NCBI RefSeq assembly: GCF_000171815.1
Contig: NZ_ABGR01000013.1
Span: forward strand, 18,542 to 82,541
Source of the DNA: Vibrio sp. AND4
Lineage (GTDB): Bacteria; Pseudomonadota; Gammaproteobacteria; Enterobacterales; Vibrionaceae
Length of the DNA stretch: 64,000 nucleotides
Direction: 5' to 3'
The stretch's first letter is position 1. The number at the start of each line of letters is the position of its first letter. The position numbers were made by a program, and so were the translations under genes. The notes beneath the pieces were generated by a model that saw only the letters and a list, made by a program, of their open reading frames with translations, was not told where the DNA came from and did no database searches. Positions 47,630 to 57,781 of this stretch are shown piece after piece.

Positions 47630-48100
47630 ATACCAGTATCAACCACAACCTTCGAAGTAGAGTGTGCTACGCTCACTCTCACTTTTCTGCGAGCAAATCT
47701 AAATCTGATCGCATTCCCCTTTTTGCGTAGTTGTACACAATGGCGCTTCTCATATCCATGATAATATATGGGTGTTGTCTTTTTTGTCGCATCGAGATTT
47801 CGTCAGTGTACCAAAATCGAGCTAAGCGCAAATAAGATTCTAGTGATTATCGACTATCCCCATGACACTTGTAGGTTGTACTACAAAATGCGTGTATCAA
47901 TTATTAGACAAAGTGAGAATGTCAGCGGTAAATATCATTTTTCTGTCAATATCCCAACAATGAGCCGCAAAAAATGGCACAGAGAGTGACTTCGTATGTC
48001 TTCTTTATTAAGATTTGTTAATACATAAATATAACTATAAATAGCTTTTCGACGTTTTAGGCTTTCGGATGGCTCAGATTACTAGAAGCAATGGTGTTCA
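47630..48100. other. Intergenic region with probable yfbV terminator
   Basis: A hairpin, AGAGTG-N9-CACTCT, at 47659-47679 is followed by CTCACTTTT and may end yfbV. The rest is AT-rich. A 73-codon open frame here (47768-47989) has no ribosome site or family features. No gene is called. Confidence 0.4.
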
Positions 48101-49561
48101 ATGGGTAATAAAAGGCGATTTAGTCTAAAATTCGTCATCTTCTTTCCGCTTATCTTATTCTGCGTCGTCATTAGTGTGACAGCAAAGAACTATTACGATG
48201 CGATGAATCGATACGTTACATTAGAGTATGCTCAAATTGACCGTTCCATCGATCGTGCTATTAAGGTGCTGACTGCGCTTGATTACAGTTTTGTTAATTA
48301 CTCGAATCCAGCACACCCTCTATTTAAAGAGCATAACTACAGGGTAAAGGATGGTATTTGCTATGTTTGGCCTATTGATGTTCTTTTATTAGAAAATAAG
48401 CACTCCGCTGGGTTACCTGCAGTGGATTTGAATTATATGATTGTAGGTGAAAAGTCACTCTGTGAACCAGGCAGTAAGCTGTTCAATTTAGCAGAAAAAA
48501 AAGCAGGTTTTGCACCATCACTCTCTTTCCTACATGATATTGAATCTTATATCGTTTCGATTTATTACATCGATAAAGAAGGTTACATTATCTCTTCCCC
48601 GGATACCTATGCTCAGAATTTTTCTCTGCAACTTTGGAATACGCTAAAAGCGAGGCCTTTTTGGCAAAAAACAGCTCAAGAGACGACGAAAGTAACTATG
48701 TCAGGCCCAGCGCCAATGTTGGACCAACATGATGGTCAAATTGTGAGTTTAAGTGTGCCTATTTACGAAGAGAGTGAACATCAAGGCTTCCTATCTATGG
48801 ATTTTGATGTTGATGGCTTGTTAAAAGCCAATAAAAACTTAGCTGGAAAGCTGCACATTATTTCTTCGCAAATGAATGTACCTGATAATGCGTTACGCAT
48901 AAGGCCGATAGAGCATGAACGTTTGAGTGCTGATCATCGAGTTTTCTATCAATATAACTTGTGGCAAGAGTTGAAGAATCTTTTGGCGTTTGAGAAATAC
49001 AGTGTTGCGGTCGCTTTCTTTATTTACGTGCTAAGTACGGTGGCGTTGTTCCTTGTGAATACTCAAACAGAGCGTCGCTACTTCAAAGAGTTAGCCGCGA
49101 GGGACCCAATGACAGGGTTGTTGAATCGACGTGGAATACAAGCCGTGTGGCGCAACAAAATAACCAAGAAACACGTCGCGTTGGCGGTACTCGATATTGA
49201 TGATTTTAAAGTAATCAACGACACCCATGGACATGATGTTGGTGATGACGCAATTCGTTTAGTTGCATCTTGCATCAGTGATAATATTCGCCATTCAGAC
49301 GTGGCATCACGCTTTGGTGGTGAAGAATTTGTGCTCGCGATATACGATGAAGATTTTGAGAGTATGCTGCGAATTTTAGAGCGTGTAAGAAAAGCGATTG
49401 CTAAAAGCTCACGTAAGGTGGTGAAAGGGGGTTTTACCGTTTCTGGTGGCGTAGAGTTTATGTCTGCTGCTCAAATTGAGAGCTTCGATGAGCTGTTTAA
49501 GTGTGCTGATGAAAAGCTTTATTTAGCCAAAAGTACAGGCAAAAATAAGATCTGTCATTAA
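48101..49561 (+). CDS. Membrane diguanylate cyclase with periplasmic sensor domain
   Basis: This 486-aa protein has an N-terminal membrane helix (about 10-27), a periplasmic domain of about 270 aa that resembles a Cache/PDC sensor, and a second helix (about 303-322). The GGDEF domain follows (about 330-486). The catalytic motif is GGEEF (about 406-410) in 'SRFGGEEFVLAIYD', an active variant. A product-inhibition site RxxD (RHSD) sits exactly five residues upstream, so feedback inhibition by c-di-GMP is likely. The domain also keeps 'RDPMTGLLNRRG'. No EAL domain is present. The ligand is unknown. Confidence 0.88.
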   Translation: MGNKRRFSLKFVIFFPLILFCVVISVTAKNYYDAMNRYVTLEYAQIDRSIDRAIKVLTALDYSFVNYSNPAHPLFKEHNYRVKDGICYVWPIDVLLLENKHSAGLPAVDLNYMIVGEKSLCEPGSKLFNLAEKKAGFAPSLSFLHDIESYIVSIYYIDKEGYIISSPDTYAQNFSLQLWNTLKARPFWQKTAQETTKVTMSGPAPMLDQHDGQIVSLSVPIYEESEHQGFLSMDFDVDGLLKANKNLAGKLHIISSQMNVPDNALRIRPIEHERLSADHRVFYQYNLWQELKNLLAFEKYSVAVAFFIYVLSTVALFLVNTQTERRYFKELAARDPMTGLLNRRGIQAVWRNKITKKHVALAVLDIDDFKVINDTHGHDVGDDAIRLVASCISDNIRHSDVASRFGGEEFVLAIYDEDFESMLRILERVRKAIAKSSRKVVKGGFTVSGGVEFMSAAQIESFDELFKCADEKLYLAKSTGKNKICH

Positions 49562-49641
49562 AAGTATGATAGAAAAAAGGACGAACTCATTGCCCTTTTG
49601 CTTATTCTTAAATCACCGTAATGCTAAAAATACTTTCGCTG

Positions 49642-50601
49642 TTATGCATTTCGAGATTGAAGCTCGTCGCGGTAATGTTGAATGTGTTCAACAATCGGTG
49701 CCGCTTTGTTGAATGTGCGGATTTCGCGGAACAATTCGTTTGCTTCAGGATAGGCTTGACGTAGATAAGAGAACCACTGTTTTACGCGGTTCGGGTAATA
49801 CAAGCCTTTATCACCTTTCATCTCAAACTGAGAATAGTAAATAAGCAGCTCGACAACATCTGGCCAAGCCATTGGTTGGTGGTTGTATTTCACCATGTTA
49901 CCAAGGTTTGGAATATTGAACGCCCCGCGACAAACCATGAGAGAGTCCACTCCAGTAGTCTCGATGCAGCGCTGTCCATCTTTAAAGTTCCAAATCTCAC
50001 CATTAGCGATTAATGGGATGGTGAAACGTTCGCGGATCTGGGTGATGTAATCCCATTTGATCTCTGATGCTTTATAACCACCTTGCTTGGTACGAGCATG
50101 GACGGTCAGTTCGTTGGCACCAGCAGCTTGAATCGCGTCAACAATCTCAAAGCAGTCTTCAGGGTTTTCCCAGCCTAGTCGAATTTTTGCGCTAACAGGG
50201 ATATTGCTCGGCACGGCATCACGACATGTTTTTACAATGCTGTGTATCAATTCTGGGTGCTGAAGAAGGGCGGCGCCACCTTTACTTTTGTTTACTAGTT
50301 TTGCTGGGCAGCCAAAGTTCAGGTCAATACCACGAGCACCTAATTTTGCCGCTTTTATCGCGTTTTCTGCTAACCAGTTAGGCTCTTGTCCAAGCAATTG
50401 AACATGAACAGGCACGCCAGATGCGGTTTGTGAGTCTTGAAGCAACTCAGGGCACAAACGATGGAATACGTGATCCGGTAACAACTGATCGATGACTCGA
50501 ACAAACTCAGTCACACAAAGATCATAGTCGTTAATCTCGGTCAGGATTTGGCGCATTAAATGATCTAAAACGCCTTCCATTGGGCCTAATACAACTCGCA
50601 T
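49642..50601 (-). CDS. dusC: tRNA-dihydrouridine(16) synthase DusC
   Basis: This 319-aa FMN-dependent enzyme reduces uridine in the tRNA D loop. It was started at 50601 (MRVVLGPMEGVLDHLMRQIL), which fits the family; the extended frame to 50682 is rejected. The catalytic Cys is in 'IDLNFGCPAKLVNKSKGGAALL', and FMN contacts are in 'LTVHARTKQGGYK' and 'PLIANGEIWN'. The N-terminal 'GPMEGVLD' and the C-terminal helical domain match the DusC rather than the DusA/B branch. Confidence 0.93.
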   Translation of the reverse strand: MRVVLGPMEGVLDHLMRQILTEINDYDLCVTEFVRVIDQLLPDHVFHRLCPELLQDSQTASGVPVHVQLLGQEPNWLAENAIKAAKLGARGIDLNFGCPAKLVNKSKGGAALLQHPELIHSIVKTCRDAVPSNIPVSAKIRLGWENPEDCFEIVDAIQAAGANELTVHARTKQGGYKASEIKWDYITQIRERFTIPLIANGEIWNFKDGQRCIETTGVDSLMVCRGAFNIPNLGNMVKYNHQPMAWPDVVELLIYYSQFEMKGDKGLYYPNRVKQWFSYLRQAYPEANELFREIRTFNKAAPIVEHIQHYRDELQSRNA

Positions 50602-50756
50602 AGCTTGCCTAATACAATTTGGTAGTGAAAGGAGGGCGATTGTAGCGATGTGAGGGAAGTTTGTCATTAAAAGACTCATCATCGCAGGCGTACATCAACT
50701 GGCATCTTATTAGTCCTAGGGTATAATGCCGCCAAATTCATGAGAAAGCCGATGTC

Positions 50757-51365
50757 ATGCAATACACATTAATTGAGAAGGGTGAAGTTCAACTTGAAGA
50801 ATCTTCACTGTTTATGGAAGGGGCCATACTGGCTGCGAACTTGACTACAAAACCTTTGGCACCAGAAACGTGGCTAGAACCACTTTTAGGTGAGCGTTTT
50901 AAAGCGATCCAGACAATGGTTGAGACGCAAATTCACAAGCAGCACAATTATATCCTGTGTAACGAGTACTCGATTCTTGCGCTAACAGAAGATAATCTAG
51001 AGCACCTAGCGGATTTTGCTGAAGGCTTCATGTCTGTTTGGCCAATGATTGAAGAGCAGTGGGTTGATGTGGTCCTTAACGACGGCCTTGAGCGTATGCT
51101 TCAAGCGCTTTTGACAACGATGATGTTGGCAATTGATGAAGAGCAAACCCAGCAACAGATGCGTGAGGCGGGTATTGAAACGCCGCCAGCGCTTGTGGAC
51201 TTAATCGAGCAGTTTGATCTGATGATCAACGAAGTTGCACTTGGTGCAGACGAATTGATGGTAGGTAAAAAGTCGAAGAGTTTGAACCCTTTCAAAGGTG
51301 TTGGGCGTAATGATCCTTGCCCATGCGAAAGCGGTAAGAAGTTTAAGCAATGTTGTGGTAAGTAA
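50757..51365 (+). CDS. YecA/UPF0149-type protein with C-terminal SEC-C zinc motif
   Basis: This 202-aa protein has a helical N-terminal UPF0149-like domain (about 1-165, acidic) and a C-terminal SEC-C motif 'VGRNDPCPCESGKKFKQCCGK' (CxC-x8-CC, position 182-202). The same motif in SecA and YecA binds zinc and can contact ribosomes or SecB. E. coli YecA is a SecA-like ribosome-associated protein. Whether this gene is its orthologue is not certain. It is divergent from dusC. Confidence 0.75.
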   Translation: MQYTLIEKGEVQLEESSLFMEGAILAANLTTKPLAPETWLEPLLGERFKAIQTMVETQIHKQHNYILCNEYSILALTEDNLEHLADFAEGFMSVWPMIEEQWVDVVLNDGLERMLQALLTTMMLAIDEEQTQQQMREAGIETPPALVDLIEQFDLMINEVALGADELMVGKKSKSLNPFKGVGRNDPCPCESGKKFKQCCGK

Positions 51366-51380
51366 TCGAATTACAAGAAA

Positions 51381-51408
51381 AAGCCGACCTCATGGTCGGC
51401 TTTTTTAT
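51381..51408 (+). terminator. Terminator of the SEC-C protein gene
   Basis: AGCCGACC-tcat-GGTCGGCT is followed by TTTTT. Confidence 0.9.
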
Positions 51409-51441
51409 ATTCGTTTTCAGTGATTTGAGGTCGGAAAAACG

Positions 51442-51978
51442 TTACTGGATTGGATTATTTCGCTTACCGCGAACAAATTGCGCAATCACTATGACAGTTA
51501 AAGCGACCAAGTTACCTGCAAAAATGACAACAAGCCATTGAGGCATAGAAAGGCCAACGAACTGCCAAACAACTTTTGTACAGTCACCGTATGCTTCAAA
51601 CATCCAAGGAACCCAATGGTTTAGTGGTGCCCAACTTGGGAACTTTACGAATAAGTCACAAGTCGCGAATGGAGAGGGGTTGAACTGATAGTCCACATGC
51701 TGCATTGCCAGCGTTAAACCTTTGTAGGCACTTGCTCCCCATGCTACTAGCGCAATCCAACGAACGAGAAGGTTATTCGGTGCAATAAGACCAATCAAGG
51801 CGGCAAAACCAATTCCCATCATTGCCACACGTTCATAAATACACATAACGCAAGGTGCGAGTGCCATAACGTGTTGGAAGAACAGGGCGCAGGATTCAAA
51901 AAAGATCATCGCCACGAGAAGAAGAAGCCAAGATCGGCGCCCTTTAGAAAATTGGTTTAGTGATGAAAAAATATTCAC
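51442..51978 (-). CDS. dsbB: Disulfide bond formation protein DsbB
   Basis: This 178-aa inner-membrane protein has four helices. The first periplasmic pair, CVMC (about residues 42-45), follows 'FFQHVMALAP'. The second pair lies in a long loop from 'PFATCDLFVKFPSWAPLN' to 'EAYGDCTKVVW'. DsbB reoxidises DsbA and passes electrons to quinone. It sits downstream of nhaB on the same strand, the conserved fadR-nhaB-dsbB neighbourhood. Confidence 0.96.
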   Translation of the reverse strand: MNIFSSLNQFSKGRRSWLLLLVAMIFFESCALFFQHVMALAPCVMCIYERVAMMGIGFAALIGLIAPNNLLVRWIALVAWGASAYKGLTLAMQHVDYQFNPSPFATCDLFVKFPSWAPLNHWVPWMFEAYGDCTKVVWQFVGLSMPQWLVVIFAGNLVALTVIVIAQFVRGKRNNPIQ

Positions 51979-52001
51979 GGTTATAATCCTGTCTGAAATA
52001 G

Positions 52002-52031
52002 AAAAAAGCTCTGAATACTCAGAGCTTTTTA
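52002..52031. terminator. Terminator between nhaB and dsbB
   Basis: AAAGCTCTGA-atac-TCAGAGCTTT has A- and T-runs on both sides. It should end nhaB transcripts on the minus strand. Confidence 0.85.
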
Positions 52032-52063
52032 ACTTGGATAAGTTTCCTAATCAACTGATATTT

Positions 52064-53650
52064 TTAGTGTCCAATTGACACAACGGGAGTCAGATCACCA
52101 CTACTAGGTGATATCCAGCCAGCATCGTAGAAGAATGCTGTCGCGGGTTCTAAGAAGAAGATGATGCCCATCAAGCCAACCAGAGCCAGCACAATCGTGT
52201 ACGGTAGAGCCATGATAACCATGCGACCGTAGGATAGACGAACTAATGGCGCCAATGCTGATGTGAGTAGGAATAGGAATGCCGCTTGGCCATTTGGCGT
52301 CGCAACTGAAGGCAGGTTAGTACCTGTGTTGATTGCCACTGCTAGCAGATCGAATTGTTCACGAGTAATTTGACCATTAACCAAGGCTGATTTTACTTCG
52401 TTAATGTAAACCGTACCGACAAAAACATTGTCTGAAACCATTGAAAGTAAACCATTGGCAACATAAAACAAGGCCAGCTGCATCCCTTTATCTTCAACGG
52501 CAAGTACTGAATCGATAACAGGTTTAAATAATTCTTGGTCAATGATTACCGCAACGACGGCAAAGAATACAGCAAGCAATGCGGTAAAGGGCAGAGCCTC
52601 TTCAAACGCTTTGCCCATCGAGTGCTCTTCAATCACACCTGTAAATGAGGTTGCGAGAATGATAACGGAAAGGCCGATTAGACCAACGGCTGCTAAGTGC
52701 AGGGCAAGTGCTGCAATTAACCAAACTGCGATTAGACCTTGAACCCAAAGCTTTGCCACGTCCTGTTTGGTACGGCTTTTACGCTCCTCTCGGTCAAAAT
52801 CGACAAGAATTTGACGAACATTATCAGGCAGCTGTGCACCATACCCACAAATCTTTAGCTTTTCTACTAGTGCGCAAGTGAGCATGCCGCAGAAAAAGAC
52901 CGGGAGTGTTACAGGTGCCATTCGGATCAAAAACTCACCAAAGAACCAACCTGCTTGGTCAGCAATGATCAAGTTTTGCGGTTCACCAACCATTGTAGTA
53001 ACACCACCTAGAGCAGTACCTACACCAGCGTGCATTAGCAATGAGCGTAGGAATGCGCGATAGTTTTCAAGATCGTCACGAGTAAGCTCAGTGATGGTAT
53101 CATCTTGCGTATGGTCGTGGTCACCGATAAGGTTACCAGATGCAACTTTGTGGTAAATTGAATAAAATCCAACGGCAACGCTGATGACAACCGCAATCAC
53201 GGTCAGCGCATCGAGGAATGCTGACAGAAACGCTGCTGCGAAACAGAATGCAAGTGAGAGTAATATTTTAGAACGGATACCAAGCAAGATCTTTGTGAAG
53301 ATGAACAGCAGAAGCTGTTTCATGAAGTAAATACCTGCAACCATGAATACCAAAAGTAGAAGTACTTCGATGTTCGCGACCAGTTCGTGTTTCACCTGAG
53401 CTGGACTCGTCATCCCAATAGCAACCGCCTCGATTGCAAGCAAACCACCTGGCTGGAGTGGGTAACATTTCAGCGCCATTGCCAGAGTGAAAATGAACTC
53501 TGCTACGAGCAACCAGCCTGCAACAAATGGGTCAATAAGGAAAAAAACAATTGGGTTGATAATTAGAAAAGCAATAATGGCAACTTTGTACCAATCAGGC
53601 GCTTTGCCAAGAAAGTTCTTGATAAAGGCATTTCCGAGCGACATCGGCAT
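52064..53650 (-). CDS. nhaB: Na+/H+ antiporter NhaB
   Basis: This 528-aa membrane antiporter starts at 53650 ([20 protein letters not shown]), which agrees with Vibrio NhaB in sequence and length. It has about nine to ten helices, including '[20 protein letters not shown]', '[19 protein letters not shown]' and '[20 protein letters not shown]'. It exports Na+ (2Na+/3H+ in characterised members) and contributes to the sodium cycle used by Rnf and the polar flagellar motor. It is divergent from fadR. Confidence 0.96.
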   Translation of the reverse strand: MPMSLGNAFIKNFLGKAPDWYKVAIIAFLIINPIVFFLIDPFVAGWLLVAEFIFTLAMALKCYPLQPGGLLAIEAVAIGMTSPAQVKHELVANIEVLLLLVFMVAGIYFMKQLLLFIFTKILLGIRSKILLSLAFCFAAAFLSAFLDALTVIAVVISVAVGFYSIYHKVASGNLIGDHDHTQDDTITELTRDDLENYRAFLRSLLMHAGVGTALGGVTTMVGEPQNLIIADQAGWFFGEFLIRMAPVTLPVFFCGMLTCALVEKLKICGYGAQLPDNVRQILVDFDREERKSRTKQDVAKLWVQGLIAVWLIAALALHLAAVGLIGLSVIILATSFTGVIEEHSMGKAFEEALPFTALLAVFFAVVAVIIDQELFKPVIDSVLAVEDKGMQLALFYVANGLLSMVSDNVFVGTVYINEVKSALVNGQITREQFDLLAVAINTGTNLPSVATPNGQAAFLFLLTSALAPLVRLSYGRMVIMALPYTIVLALVGLMGIIFFLEPATAFFYDAGWISPSSGDLTPVVSIGH

Positions 53651-53686
53651 GATAATTCTCTTTATAACAAAATTATGAATAGACAC

Positions 53687-53780
53687 TGTACCCAAGTGAC
53701 TTCAAGATGCAGGACTCAGAGCGTTGTCATTGATTCGAGTTCAAGGAAAACAACGCATCTCGAGGTGACTTGGGTATACA
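53687..53780. repeat. ERIC-like long imperfect palindrome (Vibrio intergenic repeat)
   Basis: The left arm (TACCCAAGTGACTTCAAGATGC, 53689-53710) pairs with the right arm (GCATCTCGAGGTGACTTGGG and following TA, 53755-53776). Inside, GCGTTGT (53721-53727) pairs with ACAACGC (53750-53756). The whole element is about 94 bp. Such 'tacccaagtgac' palindromes are dispersed in Vibrio genomes. A partial relative (TATACCCAGCATCTTGAGGT) occurs at about 54249. Confidence 0.75.
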
Positions 53781-54406
53781 ATAGTGCTTAAGTATTCGTT
53801 TATTAGACTTATTATCTAGTCTTTAAAACAGTAACTTAAGAAAACAACAATCCATTGTCTCACTGTAGTCTTGCCAAGTTACTTCCTCTGAACTTAAGCA
53901 CCGCTCACTTTCGACCGCACTCTACACCCCAGCATTTAACAGTCAATAACAACAAGTGATGCTAACGATTAAAGCCGCTTTTTATCCGTAATAACGCGAT
54001 CAAAACGGCGACATTGTACCATGAAAAGGTTAAAAACAATCACTTCTGAAATTAAAACCAGGTCAATAACAATAAATGATCAATTAAGAAAGGGGATTAA
54101 TCGTAAAACCTAAATTTACATTGCATATTTTGAGTATAAAAGTGTGACCTGGCGGGTTTTATTTTTCTTGTACTTGTGAGTGTTAGCAATCAACTAAAAT
54201 AGGAATTTTGTGTGTTTCATTTCCAGTGATCAATGCGTTGATTTGAATATATACCCAGCATCTTGAGGTTGCTTAGGCATATTGATCTCGTTTCTGACAA
54301 CATTGAGATCTCGTTTCATTTATTGATTGTTAATTTTCGGAAATCGTTAAGTAGTGGTATGATGAGTACCATCAATCCTTAGAAATCAATATTGGATAAA
54401 AACAGA
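53781..54406. promoter_or_regulatory. Divergent nhaB/fadR intergenic region with an operator-like inverted repeat
   Basis: About 625 bp lacks a gene. A perfect 17-bp inverted repeat, TGGTA-TGATGAG-TACCA, at 54355-54371 lies 36 nt before the fadR ATG. It does not fit the FadR operator, which has a 3-nt centre between TGGT and ACCA. Another regulator or a weak leader hairpin is possible. Confidence 0.4.
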
Positions 54407-55246
54407 ATGGTCATTAAGGCTAAGAGCCCTGCGGGTTTCGCAGAAAAATATATTATCGAGAGCATTTGGAACGGCCGTTTTCCGCCTGGCTCAATTTTAC
54501 CCGCTGAACGTGAGCTATCTGAACTTATTGGTGTTACTCGTACAACCTTACGTGAAGTCCTTCAGCGACTCGCGCGCGATGGTTGGTTGACTATCCAGCA
54601 TGGTAAACCGACCAAAGTTAACCAATTTATGGAGACTTCTGGCCTTCATATTTTGGATACGCTGATGACGCTCGATGTCGATAATGCAACAAACATAGTC
54701 GAAGACTTGCTCGCAGCGCGTACGAACATCAGCCCTATCTTTATGCGCTATGCTTTTAAAGCTAATAAAGAAGCATCTGAACGTACAATCCAGAACGTGA
54801 TTGAGTCGTGTGAAGCGCTTGTTAATGCGCCTTCTTGGAATGATTTTATTGCCGCCTCTCCTTATGCTGACAAGATCCTGCAAAGCGTAAAAGAAGATAA
54901 CGAAAAGGATGAAGCCAAGCGCCAAGAAATCCTGATTGCTAAGACGTTCAATTTCTACGACTACATGCTGTTCCAGCGTCTAGCGTTCCATTCTGGCAAC
55001 CAAATTTATGGGTTGATATTTAATGGCTTGAGAAAGTTGTATGACCGAGTGGGCAGCTTCTACTTCTCAAACCCAGCTTCACGTGATTTGGCTCTGAACT
55101 TTTATCGTCAATTACTGGAGACGTGTCAAACGAGTCAGCGTGATCAACTACCAATTTTGATCCGTCATTACGGAATGGAAAGTGCACAAATTTGGAATGA
55201 AATGAAACAAGAATTGCCGACTAACTTCACAGAAGATGACAGCTAA
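54407..55246 (+). CDS. fadR: Fatty-acid responsive regulator FadR
   Basis: This 279-aa GntR-family protein has an N-terminal winged helix (about 1-72) with '[20 protein letters not shown]' and '[21 protein letters not shown]'. The C-terminal acyl-CoA-binding domain is longer than in E. coli (239 aa) because of an inserted stretch around residues 138-177 ('[19 protein letters not shown]'). This insertion is known in Vibrio FadR and adds a second ligand site. It represses fad and activates fab genes. The ATG at 54407 was chosen over the TTG at 54392. Confidence 0.96.
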   Translation: MVIKAKSPAGFAEKYIIESIWNGRFPPGSILPAERELSELIGVTRTTLREVLQRLARDGWLTIQHGKPTKVNQFMETSGLHILDTLMTLDVDNATNIVEDLLAARTNISPIFMRYAFKANKEASERTIQNVIESCEALVNAPSWNDFIAASPYADKILQSVKEDNEKDEAKRQEILIAKTFNFYDYMLFQRLAFHSGNQIYGLIFNGLRKLYDRVGSFYFSNPASRDLALNFYRQLLETCQTSQRDQLPILIRHYGMESAQIWNEMKQELPTNFTEDDS

Positions 55247-55275
55247 CGGTCCTTTGGTCCTTAAGGTTTCAACGA

Positions 55276-55311
55276 AAAAGCTGTAGGTATTGCCCTACGG
55301 CTTTTTTTATA
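55276..55311 (+). terminator. Terminator of fadR
   Basis: AAAGCTGTAGG-N6-CCTACGGCTTT is followed by TTTT. The remaining bases to 55500 show nothing recognisable. Confidence 0.85.
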
Positions 55312-55507
55312 TGCATTCGCTCAGCGGACTAAGCAAGCATAATCGGATTGAAGTTAAGTAAAGGGAACCAATGATGTCTGTTCGTATTGAATTTAGGTAT
55401 AAGTATTATGATCGATAAGAAATCATCGATATCGTAGAGCCCTCCTTAAATATTCTCATTTAAAGATGGAATCGAACGCTTATCAAACGTTGGAATTTGG
55501 TCCAAAA

Positions 55508-55537
55508 AAATCCCCGCCGAGTTGGGCGAGGATTTTT
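55508..55537 (-). terminator. Terminator of metG
   Basis: AAATCCCCGCC-N6-GGCGAGGATTT lies just after the metG stop. On the minus strand it runs into TTTTTTTGGA. Confidence 0.82.
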
Positions 55538-55560
55538 AAGTTACGTCACTGGGTAATGAA

Positions 55561-57621
55561 TTACATCACGCGCATACCTGGTTGAGCCCCTTCATGTGGC
55601 TCTAGGATCCATAGGTCGCTGCCGCCGGGGCCTGCTGCTAATATCATGCCTTCAGATATACCAAACTTCATTTTACGAGGTTTTAGGTTTGCAACCATGA
55701 CGGTTAGTTTGCCTTCTAGCTCTTCAGGTTTGTACGCTGACTTAATGCCAGAGAACACCTGACGAGTTTCCCCACCTATATCTAGTTGGAACTTAAGTAG
55801 CTTGTTTGCTTTTGGCACTTCTTCACACGAGATGATGCGAGCAATACGCATATCAACTGCTGCGAAAGCATCAAAATCAATCTCCTCAGCGATTGGATCT
55901 TTATCGAGTTCAGTTTGACTCGCTTTATTCTTTTCAGCTTCCGCTTTTTCTTTCGCTGCCATTTCAGCGGCTGCGTCTTCTTTAGATGCTTCGATCATCG
56001 CTTCGATGTTCTTAGGATCGATACGGTTGAATAGCGCTTTAAATTTAGTAATCTCGTGACCTGTGAGCGGAGCAGCAATACCTTCCCAAGTGAGTTCTTG
56101 GTTAAGGAACGCTTCAGTACGTGCTGCTAGTGCAGGCATCACTGGTTTTAGGTAAGTCATCAGGACGCGGAACAGGTTAATACCGACAGAACAAATCTCT
56201 TGTAGCTCCTGATCTTTGCCTTCTTCTTTTGCAACAACCCAAGGTGCCTTTTCGTCAACGTATTGGTTCGCTTTGTCTGCTAGCGCTGTAATTTCACGGA
56301 TAGCACGACTAAATTCACGAGTTTCGTAAAGCTCGGCTATGCGGCCAGCTGCTGTAACGAATTCGTTATAGAGCTCAGGCTCTGCAAAGTTTTCAGCGAG
56401 CTTGCCTTCAAAACGCTTAGAGATGAAGCCTGCGTTGCGAGAAGCGAGGTTAACAATCTTGTTAACTACATCTGCGTTAACACGCTGCGTGAAGTCTTCA
56501 AGATTAAGATCTAGGTCGTCAATACGGCTGTTCAGTTTTGCCGCGTAGTAGTAGCGCAGGCACTCGGGATCTAAGTGGTTCAGGTAAGTACTTGCTTTAA
56601 CAAACGTCCCTTTAGACTTAGACATTTTCGCGCCATTTACGGTGACATAGCCGTGTACGAATACGTTGTTTGGCTTGCGGAAGCCAGAACCTTCCAGCAT
56701 CGCTGGCCAGAATAGTGAGTGGAAGTAAACAATGTCTTTACCGATGAAATGGTAAAGTTCAGCCGAGCTATCCTTCTTCCAGTATTCGTCGAAATCTAGA
56801 CCGTCAGTTTTGTTACATAGGTTCTTGAAAGAAGCCATGTAGCCAACTGGTGCATCTAGCCATACGTAGAAGAATTTGTTCTTCTCACCAGGGATTTCGA
56901 AGCCGAAGTAAGGTGCATCACGTGAGATATCCCACTGTTGCAAACCAGACTCGAACCACTCTTGCATTTTGTTAGCGGTTTCAGATTGGAGAGATCCAGA
57001 ACGAGTCCATTCTTTTAGCATGCTTTCGAACTGTGGAAGGTCGAAAAAGAAGTGCTCAGAGTCTTTCATCACTGGAGTAGCACCAGAAACTGCTGATTTT
57101 GGTTCGATCAGTTCCGTTGGGCTGTACGTCTCGCCACAGTTATCACAGTTGTCACCGTATTGGTCTTCTGACTTACACTTAGGACAAGTGCCCTTGACGA
57201 AACGGTCCGGTAGGAACATTTCTTTTTCAGGGTCGAACAGCTGAGAGATAGTACGGCTAGAGATAAAGCCATTTTTCTTCAGCTCAAGGTAAATGTGAGA
57301 AGCGAGCTCGCGGTTCTCTTCCGAGTGCGTACTGTGGTAGTTATCAAAGCTAATATCAAAGCCAGCGAAGTCTTTTTGATGTTCTTCGCTTACTGCAGCG
57401 ATCATCTCTTCTGGCGTAATCCCCATCTGTTGTGCTTTTAGCATGATTGGCGTGCCGTGAGCATCGTCTGCACAGATGAAGTTTACAGTGTTACCGCGTA
57501 GGCGTTGGTAGCGAACCCAGATGTCAGCTTGAATGTGTTCAAGCATATGACCAAGGTGAATCGAACCATTAGCGTACGGAAGGGCACAAGTTACCAGCAG
57601 TTTTCTTGGATCGTTTGCCAT
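55561..57621 (-). CDS. metG: Methionyl-tRNA synthetase
   Basis: This 686-aa class I synthetase has HIGH-type motif '[12 protein letters not shown]' (about 19-30) and KMSKS in '[12 protein letters not shown]' (about 333). It has a zinc knuckle with two CxxC pairs (CPKC and CDNC, about 146-162). After a Glu/Ala/Lys-rich linker (about 545-575), the C-terminal tRNA-binding/dimerisation domain (about 582-686) has '[20 protein letters not shown]'. It is divergent from apbC, the conserved metG/mrp pairing. Confidence 0.98.
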   Translation of the reverse strand: MANDPRKLLVTCALPYANGSIHLGHMLEHIQADIWVRYQRLRGNTVNFICADDAHGTPIMLKAQQMGITPEEMIAAVSEEHQKDFAGFDISFDNYHSTHSEENRELASHIYLELKKNGFISSRTISQLFDPEKEMFLPDRFVKGTCPKCKSEDQYGDNCDNCGETYSPTELIEPKSAVSGATPVMKDSEHFFFDLPQFESMLKEWTRSGSLQSETANKMQEWFESGLQQWDISRDAPYFGFEIPGEKNKFFYVWLDAPVGYMASFKNLCNKTDGLDFDEYWKKDSSAELYHFIGKDIVYFHSLFWPAMLEGSGFRKPNNVFVHGYVTVNGAKMSKSKGTFVKASTYLNHLDPECLRYYYAAKLNSRIDDLDLNLEDFTQRVNADVVNKIVNLASRNAGFISKRFEGKLAENFAEPELYNEFVTAAGRIAELYETREFSRAIREITALADKANQYVDEKAPWVVAKEEGKDQELQEICSVGINLFRVLMTYLKPVMPALAARTEAFLNQELTWEGIAAPLTGHEITKFKALFNRIDPKNIEAMIEASKEDAAAEMAAKEKAEAEKNKASQTELDKDPIAEEIDFDAFAAVDMRIARIISCEEVPKANKLLKFQLDIGGETRQVFSGIKSAYKPEELEGKLTVMVANLKPRKMKFGISEGMILAAGPGGSDLWILEPHEGAQPGMRVM

Positions 57622-57781
57622 ACTTAATAATCGCTTCTAGATAGGTATAAAAAATAGAGAGTAATACTACCCCATGAGTTCCCTGACGCCAAGGTATCAA
57701 ACTATGGATTGCCTCAGTTTTTTTGGGGTTCTGAATCTTATCGCTGAGTGCTAGGATTAGACGGATAATAAAGGAGGCCTC

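Noticed and set aside
47768..47989. 73-codon open frame between yfbV and the diguanylate cyclase
   Set aside because: No ribosome site, no conserved pattern and no signal or membrane segment. The surrounding DNA looks like ordinary spacer.
54355..54371. FadR autoregulatory operator
   Set aside because: The TGGT and ACCA arms are nine bases apart instead of three, so it does not match the FadR site.
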